Shown here: piece after piece, positions 51,117 to 59,619 of the stretch
Layout: the number at the start of each line of letters is the position of its first letter
How positions within the stretch are numbered: position 1 is the first letter of the stretch
NCBI RefSeq assembly: GCF_902833905.1
Contig: NZ_CADFGP010000030.1
Span: 36,856-100,855, forward strand
DNA: 64,000 nucleotides
Direction: 5' to 3'
Source of the DNA: Paraburkholderia tuberum STM678
GTDB lineage: Bacteria > Pseudomonadota > Gammaproteobacteria > Burkholderiales > Burkholderiaceae
Position numbers and translations under genes: made by a program
The notes under the pieces: generated by a model
The model's input: only the letters and a program-made list of their open reading frames with translations
Told to the model about the DNA's origin: nothing
Database searches by the model: none

Positions 51117-51788
51117 TTAGACCGGAAAACCTACCGGGACCAGATAGACGACGGTCTGGGCGTGAGGCAGGCCGAGCTTGCGCGCCGCCGGAGCCCCGTC
51201 GACGGCGCCCACGGTCACCGCGACGAGCCCAAGCGAGACGACCTGGAGCAGCATGTTCTGGGTCGCGTGCCCGACCTCGAGATCGGCATACAGATTCGCT
51301 CTCCCGCCATACCTCGCGCTCAGCCGACTGGGGTCGGCGGCCACCACGAGCAAGGCCGGGGCCGCCTCGACGGACGCCTGGTTGACCGCCAGTGCTCTCA
51401 GCTCGGGGCGCAGGTCGTGGGTCGCCCGCGTCTCGGCCCGGTGGCCATCAGGCAGATAGTGCATCACCTCCGTGGCGGTCACCACGTAAAGTTCGAGCGC
51501 GTACAAAGCGCCGGCCGCCGGAGCCGCGCGCTTGCCGTCCGAGCTGGTGATGCCCTGCCCGGCCCACAGCAGTTGGCCAATGGCCTCGACCGGCAGCGGC
51601 TTTGGCGCGAATCTGCGCACGGACCTGCGCTTCTCGATGGCTTCTTCGAGGGACATCGTGCCTTTGAGGTTGGGCTTGGGCAGATCGATCTGACCGGTGA
51701 ATTTCGCCTGGCTTGCCTGCGCCAGGCCGGTAGAACCCTCGGCGAGCGCGCCTGCGGCCAGCGCAACCAACAGTTCACGGCGTTTCAT
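51117..51788 (-). CDS. SagB/ThcOx-type nitroreductase family protein
   Basis: A 223-residue flavin oxidoreductase with an N-terminal export-like segment (RRELLVALAAGALAEGSTGL, twin-Arg present). The nitroreductase fold follows: SLEEAIEKRRSVRRFAPKPL, LLWAGQGITSSDGKRAAPAA, LEVGHATQNMLLQVVSLGLV and YLVPVGFPV. The group includes oxidases of thiazole/oxazole peptides and nitroreductases. The start is ATG 51788 with GGAGG five bases before it. No peptide-modification genes are near, so a stand-alone periplasmic reductase is more likely. Confidence 0.8.
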   Translation of the reverse strand: MKRRELLVALAAGALAEGSTGLAQASQAKFTGQIDLPKPNLKGTMSLEEAIEKRRSVRRFAPKPLPVEAIGQLLWAGQGITSSDGKRAAPAAGALYALELYVVTATEVMHYLPDGHRAETRATHDLRPELRALAVNQASVEAAPALLVVAADPSRLSARYGGRANLYADLEVGHATQNMLLQVVSLGLVAVTVGAVDGAPAARKLGLPHAQTVVYLVPVGFPV

Positions 51789-51945
51789 CGGCACCTCCAT
51801 CAGCAAGAAAGCAGGCTGGCTGGCAGAGCCTGCAGCCTGCGCGAATCTCAGTGCTGCACATTTGCCGCCTCGTCTTTTGCGGGGGGAGGTCCGTCGAGCG
51901 GCAACGGCGCAGTCGACCACTCGCGCGGAGCAAACACGAACACGG

Positions 51946-52183
51946 CTAAGCGACGGAACCCACGACCGGTGTGCGCCGCACTTCCGACAGGTAGGTCAGG
52001 ATCAGCGAAACCCAGACGATCCCGGTGACGACGCCCATGGAGCGAACTATCTTGTCGTGCTGCCAGCGCTGGCTGGTAAGCATCCTGCCATTGCCGGTCT
52101 TCATCTGTGACAGCACCATGACCATCCGAGAACTGGGGACGGGGGGCCTTGAAGTAACGTAACCTGTCCAGAAAGAGGCTCAT
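51946..52183 (-). pseudogene. narG (nitrate reductase alpha subunit) 5' relic, frameshifted
   Basis: From ATG 52183 the frame reads MSLFLDRLRYFKAPRPQFSD, then GHG..TDEDRQWQDAY. This matches the NarG N-terminus, where SDGHG.....EDR.WED.YR.RWQHDKIVRS is typical. A one-base insertion near 52063 shifts the frame. The shifted frame continues RWQHDKIVRSMGVV and then departs from NarG into a hydrophobic stretch (IVWVSLILTYLSEV), ending TAG at 51946-51948. NarG proper has about 1200 residues, so over 95 percent is missing. No narH, narJ or narI is seen nearby. Confidence 0.75.
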
Positions 52184-52364
52184 GCGCGTCCTGCCTCTGT
52201 CAGATCAGGCCGGTGCAAGCTCAAAGCGATGCCCGGCACGCAAGCACCTAAACGCCATCTGGCATAGTGACAGGTACGGTGTCTGCCTCAATCGGACTTT
52301 GGTCCTACAATCGCCGCCCGCGGGTGGTGTAGGGTTGTCACGCGCAACCGACAGGAGAGCAATC

Positions 52365-53198
52365 ATGTGCCGCTGGCTCGCTTATACCGGCAATCCGCTT
52401 CAGCTCGAAACCGTGCTGTTCAACGCCCGGCATTCGCTGATCGATCAGAGCATGCATTCCCGGCTCGGCGCCACCACCACCAATGGCGACGGTTTCGGGA
52501 TCGGCTGGTATGGACATCCCACTGACATTCCGTTTCGCTACCGCTGCATCCAGCCCGCGTGGAGCGATCGCAATCTACGCGAGGCCGCGCGGGCAATCCA
52601 CTCGCCGCTGTTCGTCGCGCACGTGCGCGCGGCGACCGACACGCCGTCGCAGGAAACCAACTGTCATCCGTTCCGCCACGGCCGCTGGCTGTTCGCGCAC
52701 AACGGCCTGGTGCGCAACTATCCGGCGGTGCGCCGCGACCTGATGGTGAAGATCGACCCCGATCTGTTCCCGTCCATCGAAGGCTCGACCGATTCCGAGG
52801 TGCTGTTTTTTCTCGCGCTGACCTTCGGGCTGGAGCTCGCGCCCGTCACCGCGCTCGAACGGATGGTCGGATTCGTCGAAGCCACCGGCCGCCGGCATGG
52901 CGTGGATGAACCGCTGAACATGACCGTGTGCGCGACCGACGGCGAGCAGATCATCGCGGTCCGCTATTCGAGCGAAGGACAGTCGCGCTCGCTGTTTCAC
53001 AGCACGTCGTTCCGTCATCTGCGCGAGTTGTATCCCGACGACGAGCGCATCAAGACGGCCGGCGAGAATGCGTTCCTCGTGTTGTCCGAGCCGCTCGCGG
53101 ACTTGGCGGGCTTTTGGGAGGAAATTCCCGAGAGCACGGCGGTGGTCGCGCGCGGCGGCGAGATTGGGCAGTATGCGTTCAAGCCGCGACTGGACTGA
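52365..53198 (+). CDS. class II glutamine amidotransferase (YafJ/EgtC-like)
   Basis: A 277-residue protein starting MCRWLAYTG, where Cys2 is the N-terminal nucleophile freed by Met removal. Further family marks are TTNGDGFGIGWY, FVAHVRAAT, NCHPFRHGRWLFAHNGLVRN and EGSTDSEVLFF. It should hydrolyse glutamine or a gamma-glutamyl amide. ACAGGAGAGCAATC precedes the ATG. It stands alone, so the physiological substrate is open. Confidence 0.9.
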   Translation: MCRWLAYTGNPLQLETVLFNARHSLIDQSMHSRLGATTTNGDGFGIGWYGHPTDIPFRYRCIQPAWSDRNLREAARAIHSPLFVAHVRAATDTPSQETNCHPFRHGRWLFAHNGLVRNYPAVRRDLMVKIDPDLFPSIEGSTDSEVLFFLALTFGLELAPVTALERMVGFVEATGRRHGVDEPLNMTVCATDGEQIIAVRYSSEGQSRSLFHSTSFRHLRELYPDDERIKTAGENAFLVLSEPLADLAGFWEEIPESTAVVARGGEIGQYAFKPRLD

Positions 53199-53507
53199 GC
53201 CGCGCCGAGCCAATCGTGCTCGAAGACTTGCCTGACGCGATCGACGAGATCCAGTTGCGGACGAAGCCTCTTGCACACCATGCGTGACGGTGTCCGCCGG
53301 CACGGCCCAAAGTTCGTTACTCCCGTTTAGAAACCCGCATTTCCGCGCACTGTCAGCGGAGGCGCCTTGTGCATCTTCGCCGGTGCGCTCGTCGAGCGCG
53401 TCCATGATGTGCAGCCGATTCCTATGCCCGCCTCCCGAAGCCGCGCGACGCTAGCACGAATGCCCGGGCCCGCGACTTGCTAAACGTTGCCGCGAGGTGA
53501 CACATAT
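53199..53507. other. intergenic, possible short gene relic
   Basis: No intact gene. A short frame at about 53208-53285 reads IVLEDLPDAIDEIQLRTKPL before a stop and looks protein-like, perhaps the end of a lost gene, but I cannot assign it. The rest shows nothing. Confidence 0.25.
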
Positions 53508-54800
53508 ATGAACGACGAAGAATTGATCGAGCCGGAATCTGCCGTACGCGATTCCGTGGAGCGATCCTGGATCAGACGCCTGGGCCCTGGCCTGATCACG
53601 GGCGCCGCGGACGACGATCCGTCAGGAATCGGCACCTATTCGCAGGCCGGCGCGCAGTTCGGATTCAATCTTCTGTGGGTGATCCTGATCACGTATCCAT
53701 TGATGACCGCAATACAGCTGGTTAGCGCACAGATTGGCCGGGTAACCGGCAAGGGCCTCGCGTCCAACATACGCGCGCACTATCCAGCATGGCTGCTGTA
53801 CGGCGCAGTCGCCCTGCTCGTCGTGGCGAACGTGATCAACATCGCCGCCGATCTGTCGGCGATGGGCGCCGCGGCCGGATTACTGCTGCCAGGTCCGCAG
53901 CACCTTTATGTCGTCGGCCTCGGGACGCTCTGCGTCGTTCTGCAGATTTTTGTCCCCTACGACAGTTATGCGCGCGTTCTGAAGTGGACCGCCCTCTCGC
54001 TTCTCGCGTACGTCGCGGTCGCATTCATCGTTCCGATCCCCTGGGCTGAAGTCGCGCGCGCCGTTGTGTTGCCGCGCATCTCGCTGACGTCGGACTATCT
54101 GACCATGGTCGTCGCGGTGCTGGGCACGACGATCAGTCCGTACCTGTTCTTCTGGCAGGCGTCGCAGGAAGTCGAAGAAATGCGCTCGGCACCGGAACAG
54201 GCGCCGTTGCGCCGCGTACCGCACCAGGCGCCCGCGCAGTTGCGAAGGATCCGTTTCGATACGTGGGTTGGCATGGGGGTGTCCAACTTCATTGCATTCT
54301 TCATCATGTTGACGGCGGCGGCTACGCTGCATCTGCATCACATCGACGTGAAAACCTCGGCCGATGCCGCGCGCGCGCTCGAGCCGTTTGCCGGGCGCTT
54401 CGCTTACGTCCTGTTTGCGCTCGGCATCATCGGAACCGGCCTGCTCGCGCTGCCGGTCCTCGCCGGCTCGGCCGCCTACGCCGCCGCGGGCAGCTTTCGC
54501 TGGCGCAGCAGTCTCGCGTTGCATCTGACGCTCGCGCGTGAATTCTATGCGGTGATCGCACTGGCCATCCTGGGCGGTGTGGCCATCACCTTCATGCATT
54601 TCGACCCGATCCGCGCGCTGTACTGGAGCGCGGTGATCAATGGCGTTACCGCGGTGCCGATCATGGTCATCATGATGCTGATGGCGCGAAGCCGGCGGGT
54701 CATGGGACAGTTCGCCGTCAAGGGCATGCTGGCCTGGGGAGGATGGCTCGCAACGCTCGCGATGGCGCTGGCTGCTGTGGGCGTGTTCGTGCCGTCGTAA
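53508..54800 (+). CDS. Nramp-family divalent cation transporter, atypical
   Basis: A 430-residue protein with about 11 helices of the Nramp fold. In helix 1 the usual DPGN motif is replaced by DDDPSGIGTYSQAGA (residues 35-49). In helix 6 the usual MPH is replaced by TISPYLFFWQ (about 207-216). The soft-ligand methionine of Mn/Fe carriers is therefore missing. Such changes occur in Nramp-related proteins with altered metal choice, for example magnesium-type or proton-uncoupled members. GAGGTGACACATAT precedes the ATG. Metal identity is not known. Confidence 0.85.
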   Translation: MNDEELIEPESAVRDSVERSWIRRLGPGLITGAADDDPSGIGTYSQAGAQFGFNLLWVILITYPLMTAIQLVSAQIGRVTGKGLASNIRAHYPAWLLYGAVALLVVANVINIAADLSAMGAAAGLLLPGPQHLYVVGLGTLCVVLQIFVPYDSYARVLKWTALSLLAYVAVAFIVPIPWAEVARAVVLPRISLTSDYLTMVVAVLGTTISPYLFFWQASQEVEEMRSAPEQAPLRRVPHQAPAQLRRIRFDTWVGMGVSNFIAFFIMLTAAATLHLHHIDVKTSADAARALEPFAGRFAYVLFALGIIGTGLLALPVLAGSAAYAAAGSFRWRSSLALHLTLAREFYAVIALAILGGVAITFMHFDPIRALYWSAVINGVTAVPIMVIMMLMARSRRVMGQFAVKGMLAWGGWLATLAMALAAVGVFVPS

Positions 54801-55012
54801 CAGACGCGTGCCACCGTGAACCCGGCTTTCGCACGGAACAGCGGTGCGCCGCAATTCGGGCCGCACGGGTTGCGCAACGGCAAGCGGATCTGAACTTCCC
54901 CGTTTCAGGTTCGTCTGAACGGTGCATCCGGCCGGCGCCAGCGCCGTCACATGCTGACGGTTTGCCGACAACAGCGTGGCCGCTCCCGTTCGACGATCAA
55001 GGAGGATTGCAA

Positions 55013-56446
55013 ATGCCGAAAAAGCGTTCAGATGAATCGTCAGCCGCACGCGGCAACCGCAGCGACAGGATTCTCGCCGCGCCCGTTTTCTCGCAACCGC
55101 AACCCACGCCGGACCCGCAAACTTTCGTGGTCAGGCACGCATCCGATGCCGCAGCCTACAAGGTCATCGACGAACTGAACCGCGAGCACAAGCTGAAGGC
55201 GCTGCCGTTTCCGCCACCGCGCGGCGGCACCGAGCCCCGGCTGACGTTTGCGGAGGTGGTGGACAACAACCAGAAGCTCCTCGATACGATCAGCGCGAAC
55301 GGACAGATCGTCTTTCACGCCACCGGCGATTGCGGCGGTACGAAAGGTCCGGCCACCCAGAATGAAGTTTCGGACAAGATGGTCAGCGACTTCGACGAAG
55401 CCGATCCCGCCGAGGTGCCGCAATTCAACTTCCTGCTGGGCGACATCGTCTACAGCTTTGGCGAAGCGCAGTATTACTACGATCAGTTCTATGATCCGTA
55501 CCGCAACTATCATGCGCCGATTCTCGCCGCTGCCGGCAACCACGACGGAATGGTTTCGCCGTTGCAGCATGAGAAGAGCCTGCAGGCGTTTCTGAGGAAC
55601 TTCTGCTCCGACTGCTTCCAGGTCTCTCCCGATGCGGGCAACCTTTCACGGACGGCGCAAATTCAGCCAGGCGTTTTCTTCACGTTCGAGGCGCCGTTCG
55701 TGCGCATCATTGCGTTGTACAGCAATACGCTCGAGGACCCAGGCGTGATCGCGGACCGTCACATCGGCAACAGCCAGTTGAAGTTCCTGAAAGCGGCGTT
55801 ATTGCGAGTGAAGAAAGAGAACTATCGAGGCGCCCTGCTTTTCGCGCATCACCATCCGCCCTATGTGGCGCGTGGCCGTCATGGCTGGAGCGTCGAAATG
55901 CAACAGCAGATCGATACGGTTTGCAATGAAGTCGGTATCTGGCCGCATGCCGACCTCGCGGGACACGCGCACAACTATCAGCGCTTTACGCGAACCCGTT
56001 CCGATGGCACCCACATCCCTTACATCGTTTGCGGGAACGGCGGTCACGCCGTACAGCGACTCACCACCAACGGACAACCGCCCCTTCGCGCGCCGCAGCT
56101 GATCCAGGCTGCGTCGAAAGACACGGATGCCGTGGTCCTCGAAAGCTACGACGACCGCAACTTCGGCTATTTACGGCTCGTCGCCAACGCGAGGCAACTG
56201 CGTATCGAATACCATCCCGCCGTTGACGGACCCAACACGAAGACCCCCGACGATCAGGTGACCATCGATCTGGCCACCCGGCAGGTCGCTCACTACGTGG
56301 CTCGCGACTCGGGAATACCCGCTCTTGCGGAGCGCATTCGTCAGTTCGCGCAGGTCAAGCCCACCAAGGCTGATGGGCGCGCAATCCGCCCCCGATCTGA
56401 TGCGAACCGCGGTTCCCGCGCGTTTCCCCGCATTAAAGATTGGTGA
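55013..56446 (+). CDS. calcineurin-like metallophosphoesterase
   Basis: A 477-residue protein from ATG 55013, after AAGGAGGATTGCAA. Metal ligands of the calcineurin fold are visible: Asp106 in ATGDCGG, Asp144 in LLGDIVYS, Asn176-His177 in AAGNHDG, His in LLFAHHHPP (about 279-281), and GHAHNYQRF. It resembles purple-acid-phosphatase-like phosphoesterases. There is no obvious signal peptide (MPKKRSDESSAARGN), so it is cytosolic unless exported by another route. It lies in the same direction as the Nramp-like gene, 212 bp downstream. Confidence 0.85.
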   Translation: MPKKRSDESSAARGNRSDRILAAPVFSQPQPTPDPQTFVVRHASDAAAYKVIDELNREHKLKALPFPPPRGGTEPRLTFAEVVDNNQKLLDTISANGQIVFHATGDCGGTKGPATQNEVSDKMVSDFDEADPAEVPQFNFLLGDIVYSFGEAQYYYDQFYDPYRNYHAPILAAAGNHDGMVSPLQHEKSLQAFLRNFCSDCFQVSPDAGNLSRTAQIQPGVFFTFEAPFVRIIALYSNTLEDPGVIADRHIGNSQLKFLKAALLRVKKENYRGALLFAHHHPPYVARGRHGWSVEMQQQIDTVCNEVGIWPHADLAGHAHNYQRFTRTRSDGTHIPYIVCGNGGHAVQRLTTNGQPPLRAPQLIQAASKDTDAVVLESYDDRNFGYLRLVANARQLRIEYHPAVDGPNTKTPDDQVTIDLATRQVAHYVARDSGIPALAERIRQFAQVKPTKADGRAIRPRSDANRGSRAFPRIKDW

Positions 56447-56522
56447 CTTCCTACCGTAATAATAAAAGTGAGGCGGCTCGCAGCGTTCGAGCCGTCGCTC
56501 AACCCGGTAGTCGGAGAACAGC

Positions 56523-58919
56523 GTGAGATTCAAAGCGACTTCGTGCCCTAAAGAAACCAAACCGATTGAGTCCCGGGTCGATAGCGACGCACATGCCAAT
56601 GGCTGGTCAGCCCGCAACCAGCAGTTTCTTTCCTATTTCCTGTCGCGGTACGGTCAACGCAGGACCATACCGTTGTCGAGTCTCTGCATTGCCGTCGTTG
56701 CCGGCGTTGGCATCGGTGCTCTTGTGCATCAGGCGGCCGGTGAAGCGGCGATTACCCTACGTGTCGCATTGTCGATGGTGTCGGGCGTTGCCGGCCTCGC
56801 GATCGTTCGTCGCAAACTCGGCCTGGATTACGCGCGGCAAAGCGCCGCCACCGCACTGGCGAGCGGGCTTCTGCACGCGAATCGCGACTGCCTGAAGGTG
56901 CTCGCTACCGACGGAAAAATGCTGCGGGTGTCGGAGCATGGCGCGATGTTGATGGAAGCGGAGTCACCGGAGCAACTGTCCGGCTCGGACTGGCTCGCAT
57001 TCTGGACCGGCGAGGACCGCACGGCGGCCGAGAAGGCTTTGGCGGGCGCCGTTTCCGGCAAGAGCACATCGTTCACTGGAAGCTGCGCGACGACGAGGGG
57101 GCGTACCAGGTGGTGGAACTCCACGCTCACGCCAGTGACGGGCGACGACGGCGCGGTGAGCGCGCTGCTTTGTGCTTCCGAGGACGTCACCCAGCAATCC
57201 GAGCTGTTGAAGACACTGCGCGAACGCGATGAATTGATGCATGAGATGGAGTTGCATGTCCGGCTCGTGTTCTATTCGTATAGCTCGCATTTTGAACACT
57301 GTCATCATGTCAGCGCAGGTGTCGAAAGCGTGTTCGGCATTACGCCTCAAGAGCTTGGCAACAGGCCTTCCGCGTGGCTCGATCTCGTGGTGCCGGAGGA
57401 TCTGGAGCCATTGCTCGCCGAGATGAACCGCGTCGCGTCCGAAGTGGCGGAAGGTCGCGTCGAATACCGCATCCGCCGTCCGGATGGTTGCCTGCGCTGG
57501 ATCAGAAGCACGGCCTATCCCGTGTGCGACGGCTCCGCGAACGTGGTGCGCATCGTCGGTGTCAGCGAAGACATCACGCTGGAACAGGAACGCCTCGCGG
57601 CGCTCGACCGTCTGGCCTACACCGATGGTCTGACGGGTTTGGCTAACCGGGGCGCGCTGATCCGCCAGATGAAGACGCTTTGCAGGCAGAACGTCGCCTT
57701 CAGTCTGATGTTCGTCGATCTCGACCGATTCAAGGTCCTGAACGATACGCTGGGCCATACGGCCGCTGACCGTCTGTTGCAGGACATCGCCAAAGTCATT
57801 CAGGGAGCGCTTGCGCCGGATGCCTGTGTAGCGCGCCTCGGCGGAGACGAGTTCGCGGTGATCGTCAGGGGCGAGAGCGACAAGGCCACGTTGGCGAGCC
57901 TGGCGCAGTCTCTGCTGAACCTGTTTTCAAGCGACGTTCGCAAAGACCACGCTGCGCCATTCGTCACGGCGTCGATCGGCATATCGATCTTTCCCGAGCA
58001 CGGCCGCGATCACGAGGCGCTGCTGACGAGCGCGGATATCGCGATGTATGCGGCGAAAAAAGGCGGTCGCAACGGCTTCCGGTTTGCCGACGAAGCATCC
58101 AGCGATGTGCTCGGCGATTTCGAACTCGAGTGCAATCTGCCCACGGCGCTGGCGTCGAACCAATTCGTGCTGCATTTCCAGGGTATTCATGAGCCAGCCT
58201 CTCTGGCGGTGAAAGGCGTCGAAGCACTGGTTCGATGGAATCATCCAGCACGAGGCCTGGTGGGTCCGGGCAGCTTCATTCCGATCCTCGAAGAAAGCGG
58301 GTTCATCGTCGAAGTCGGGGCATGGGTCGTGGACGCGGCCCTCGCTCAACTGGCCGTCTGGCAGGCCGCCGGCAGGAAAGAACTGTCCATGTCGGTGAAC
58401 GTGTCCGCGCGTCAGCTCAGGGATGACTCGCTTGTCGCCATAGTCGACCAGGCGCTGCGAAAACACCGGGTGCCGCCGCGCTGCCTCCAGATCGAATTGA
58501 CCGAAAGTGCGTTGATGGAAAACCCCTCACTCGCGCAGGCAACGCTGATGGCGCTCAAGCGGCTTGGCGTGCGCATCGCCATCGACGACTTCGGAACGGG
58601 ATACTCGAGCCTGCGTTATCTGGCCGATTTTTCGCCGGACATCGTCAAGATCGACCGCTCGTTTACGGCAACGCTGGGACGCGACGCGGCGGCCGCCTCG
58701 ATCGTTCGGGGCATCATTCAGATGTCGCACGAACTCGGCATCAAAGTGACAGCCGAAGGTGTCGAAACGAATCAACAGCTGCATGCGCTGCGCGACGCAG
58801 GCTGCGACTACGTGCAAGGGTTCTTTTTGACGAAGCCGATGAATGCGGAGAATCTGGTTCAGTGCGAAAGCTTCGTGCCTTTGTCCGCAGCGGGAGCAAC
58901 GAGCGACTGCTCCCACTGA
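56523..58919 (+). CDS. membrane PAS-GGDEF-EAL protein (diguanylate cyclase/phosphodiesterase)
   Basis: A 798-residue c-di-GMP enzyme from GTG 56523 (GGAGAACAGC upstream). The order is N-terminal hydrophobic helices (about residues 55-100), two PAS-like sensor segments (about 110-230 and 240-355), a GGDEF domain with intact GGDEF (440-444) and YTDGLTGLANR, and an EAL domain with VEALVRW (566-572), LEESGFIVEVGAWV and DDFGTGYSSL. Both catalytic motifs are intact, so it could make or degrade c-di-GMP. No RxxD inhibitory site stands before GGDEF. It is a possible but unlinked controller of the BcsA PilZ domain. Confidence 0.93.
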   Translation: MRFKATSCPKETKPIESRVDSDAHANGWSARNQQFLSYFLSRYGQRRTIPLSSLCIAVVAGVGIGALVHQAAGEAAITLRVALSMVSGVAGLAIVRRKLGLDYARQSAATALASGLLHANRDCLKVLATDGKMLRVSEHGAMLMEAESPEQLSGSDWLAFWTGEDRTAAEKALAGAVSGKSTSFTGSCATTRGRTRWWNSTLTPVTGDDGAVSALLCASEDVTQQSELLKTLRERDELMHEMELHVRLVFYSYSSHFEHCHHVSAGVESVFGITPQELGNRPSAWLDLVVPEDLEPLLAEMNRVASEVAEGRVEYRIRRPDGCLRWIRSTAYPVCDGSANVVRIVGVSEDITLEQERLAALDRLAYTDGLTGLANRGALIRQMKTLCRQNVAFSLMFVDLDRFKVLNDTLGHTAADRLLQDIAKVIQGALAPDACVARLGGDEFAVIVRGESDKATLASLAQSLLNLFSSDVRKDHAAPFVTASIGISIFPEHGRDHEALLTSADIAMYAAKKGGRNGFRFADEASSDVLGDFELECNLPTALASNQFVLHFQGIHEPASLAVKGVEALVRWNHPARGLVGPGSFIPILEESGFIVEVGAWVVDAALAQLAVWQAAGRKELSMSVNVSARQLRDDSLVAIVDQALRKHRVPPRCLQIELTESALMENPSLAQATLMALKRLGVRIAIDDFGTGYSSLRYLADFSPDIVKIDRSFTATLGRDAAAASIVRGIIQMSHELGIKVTAEGVETNQQLHALRDAGCDYVQGFFLTKPMNAENLVQCESFVPLSAAGATSDCSH

Positions 58920-59021
58920 CGAACAGCTCCGCGACGACCGGGCGCAATTAGCGATTGGCGGCCTCGACCTACATACGATGACGCAGCCAACCCGGTTCCA
59001 TTCCGGGTCTCGCCTTTGCCC

Positions 59022-59276
59022 TCAATGCGTGCGCACCGGTTGCCCGCTCTGTCCCGCACTCATCGCCGCGCCCCTTTCCGCTCGATGCATGGCCGCGACC
59101 TTCGCTTTGGCAGCTTGAATGTCGGCGGGATACGAACCGTCGTCGCCGACCGACGGGTTATATCCGGCCGCTTCCAGCTCCTCGAGTTCGTGCATGACTT
59201 CCGCGCGGGTGACTTGATGAGGTTCGGGCTCCGACGCAGTTTGCGCATACAGGCTCGCCGAATTGGCCATCAACAT
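59022..59276 (-). CDS. DUF4148 domain protein
   Basis: An 84-residue protein. The DUF4148 core is VTRAEVMHELEELEAAGYNP followed by SYPADIQAAKAKVAAMH. Such proteins are common, small and secreted in Burkholderia. Here the start region MLMANSASLYAQTASE gives only a short hydrophobic segment, without the usual Lys-rich n-region, although SLYAQ looks like a signal-peptidase site. The N-terminus may have been lost or the true start lies upstream at a non-ATG codon. Function unknown. Confidence 0.7.
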   Translation of the reverse strand: MLMANSASLYAQTASEPEPHQVTRAEVMHELEELEAAGYNPSVGDDGSYPADIQAAKAKVAAMHRAERGAAMSAGQSGQPVRTH

Positions 59277-59619
59277 CGCACCGGCTTCGCAGTGTCGAGC
59301 GAGTACGACACTCTGGCGTGCCCGCGATGACGATTCGGCGCGCGTTGCGTGAGTTAGCGACTATGATTGATTGGTTGATTTTGGCCGACCGGAACCACAT
59401 CGACAGGCCGATGAAAGACTTCTACCAAATCGAATACAAGTGCGGATATGCGGTGTCGGGCGGTATTGCGCGCAAGACGCGACGTGGCGTTGCGCACGCG
59501 GTGGCCGCGCCGTTGGCAAAAACAATAAAGGTCAAAGGTCATGGGTACGTCATGGCATAGGGGGCTGATGCCGCGACGTCCGGTGCCGTCTCCAGGCCTC
59601 ATTGGAAGGAGACACGGCG
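59277..59619. other. intergenic, nothing firmly recognised
   Basis: A possible 80-codon frame (59318-59560) has no ribosome site and no family signal; I do not call it. The AT-rich patch at 59360-59385 may be part of the promoter for the following esterase gene. Confidence 0.35.

Noticed and set aside
59318..59560. An 80-codon plus-strand frame before the tannase-like gene
   Set aside because: No ribosome site, no family resemblance, and codon use differs from neighbouring genes.
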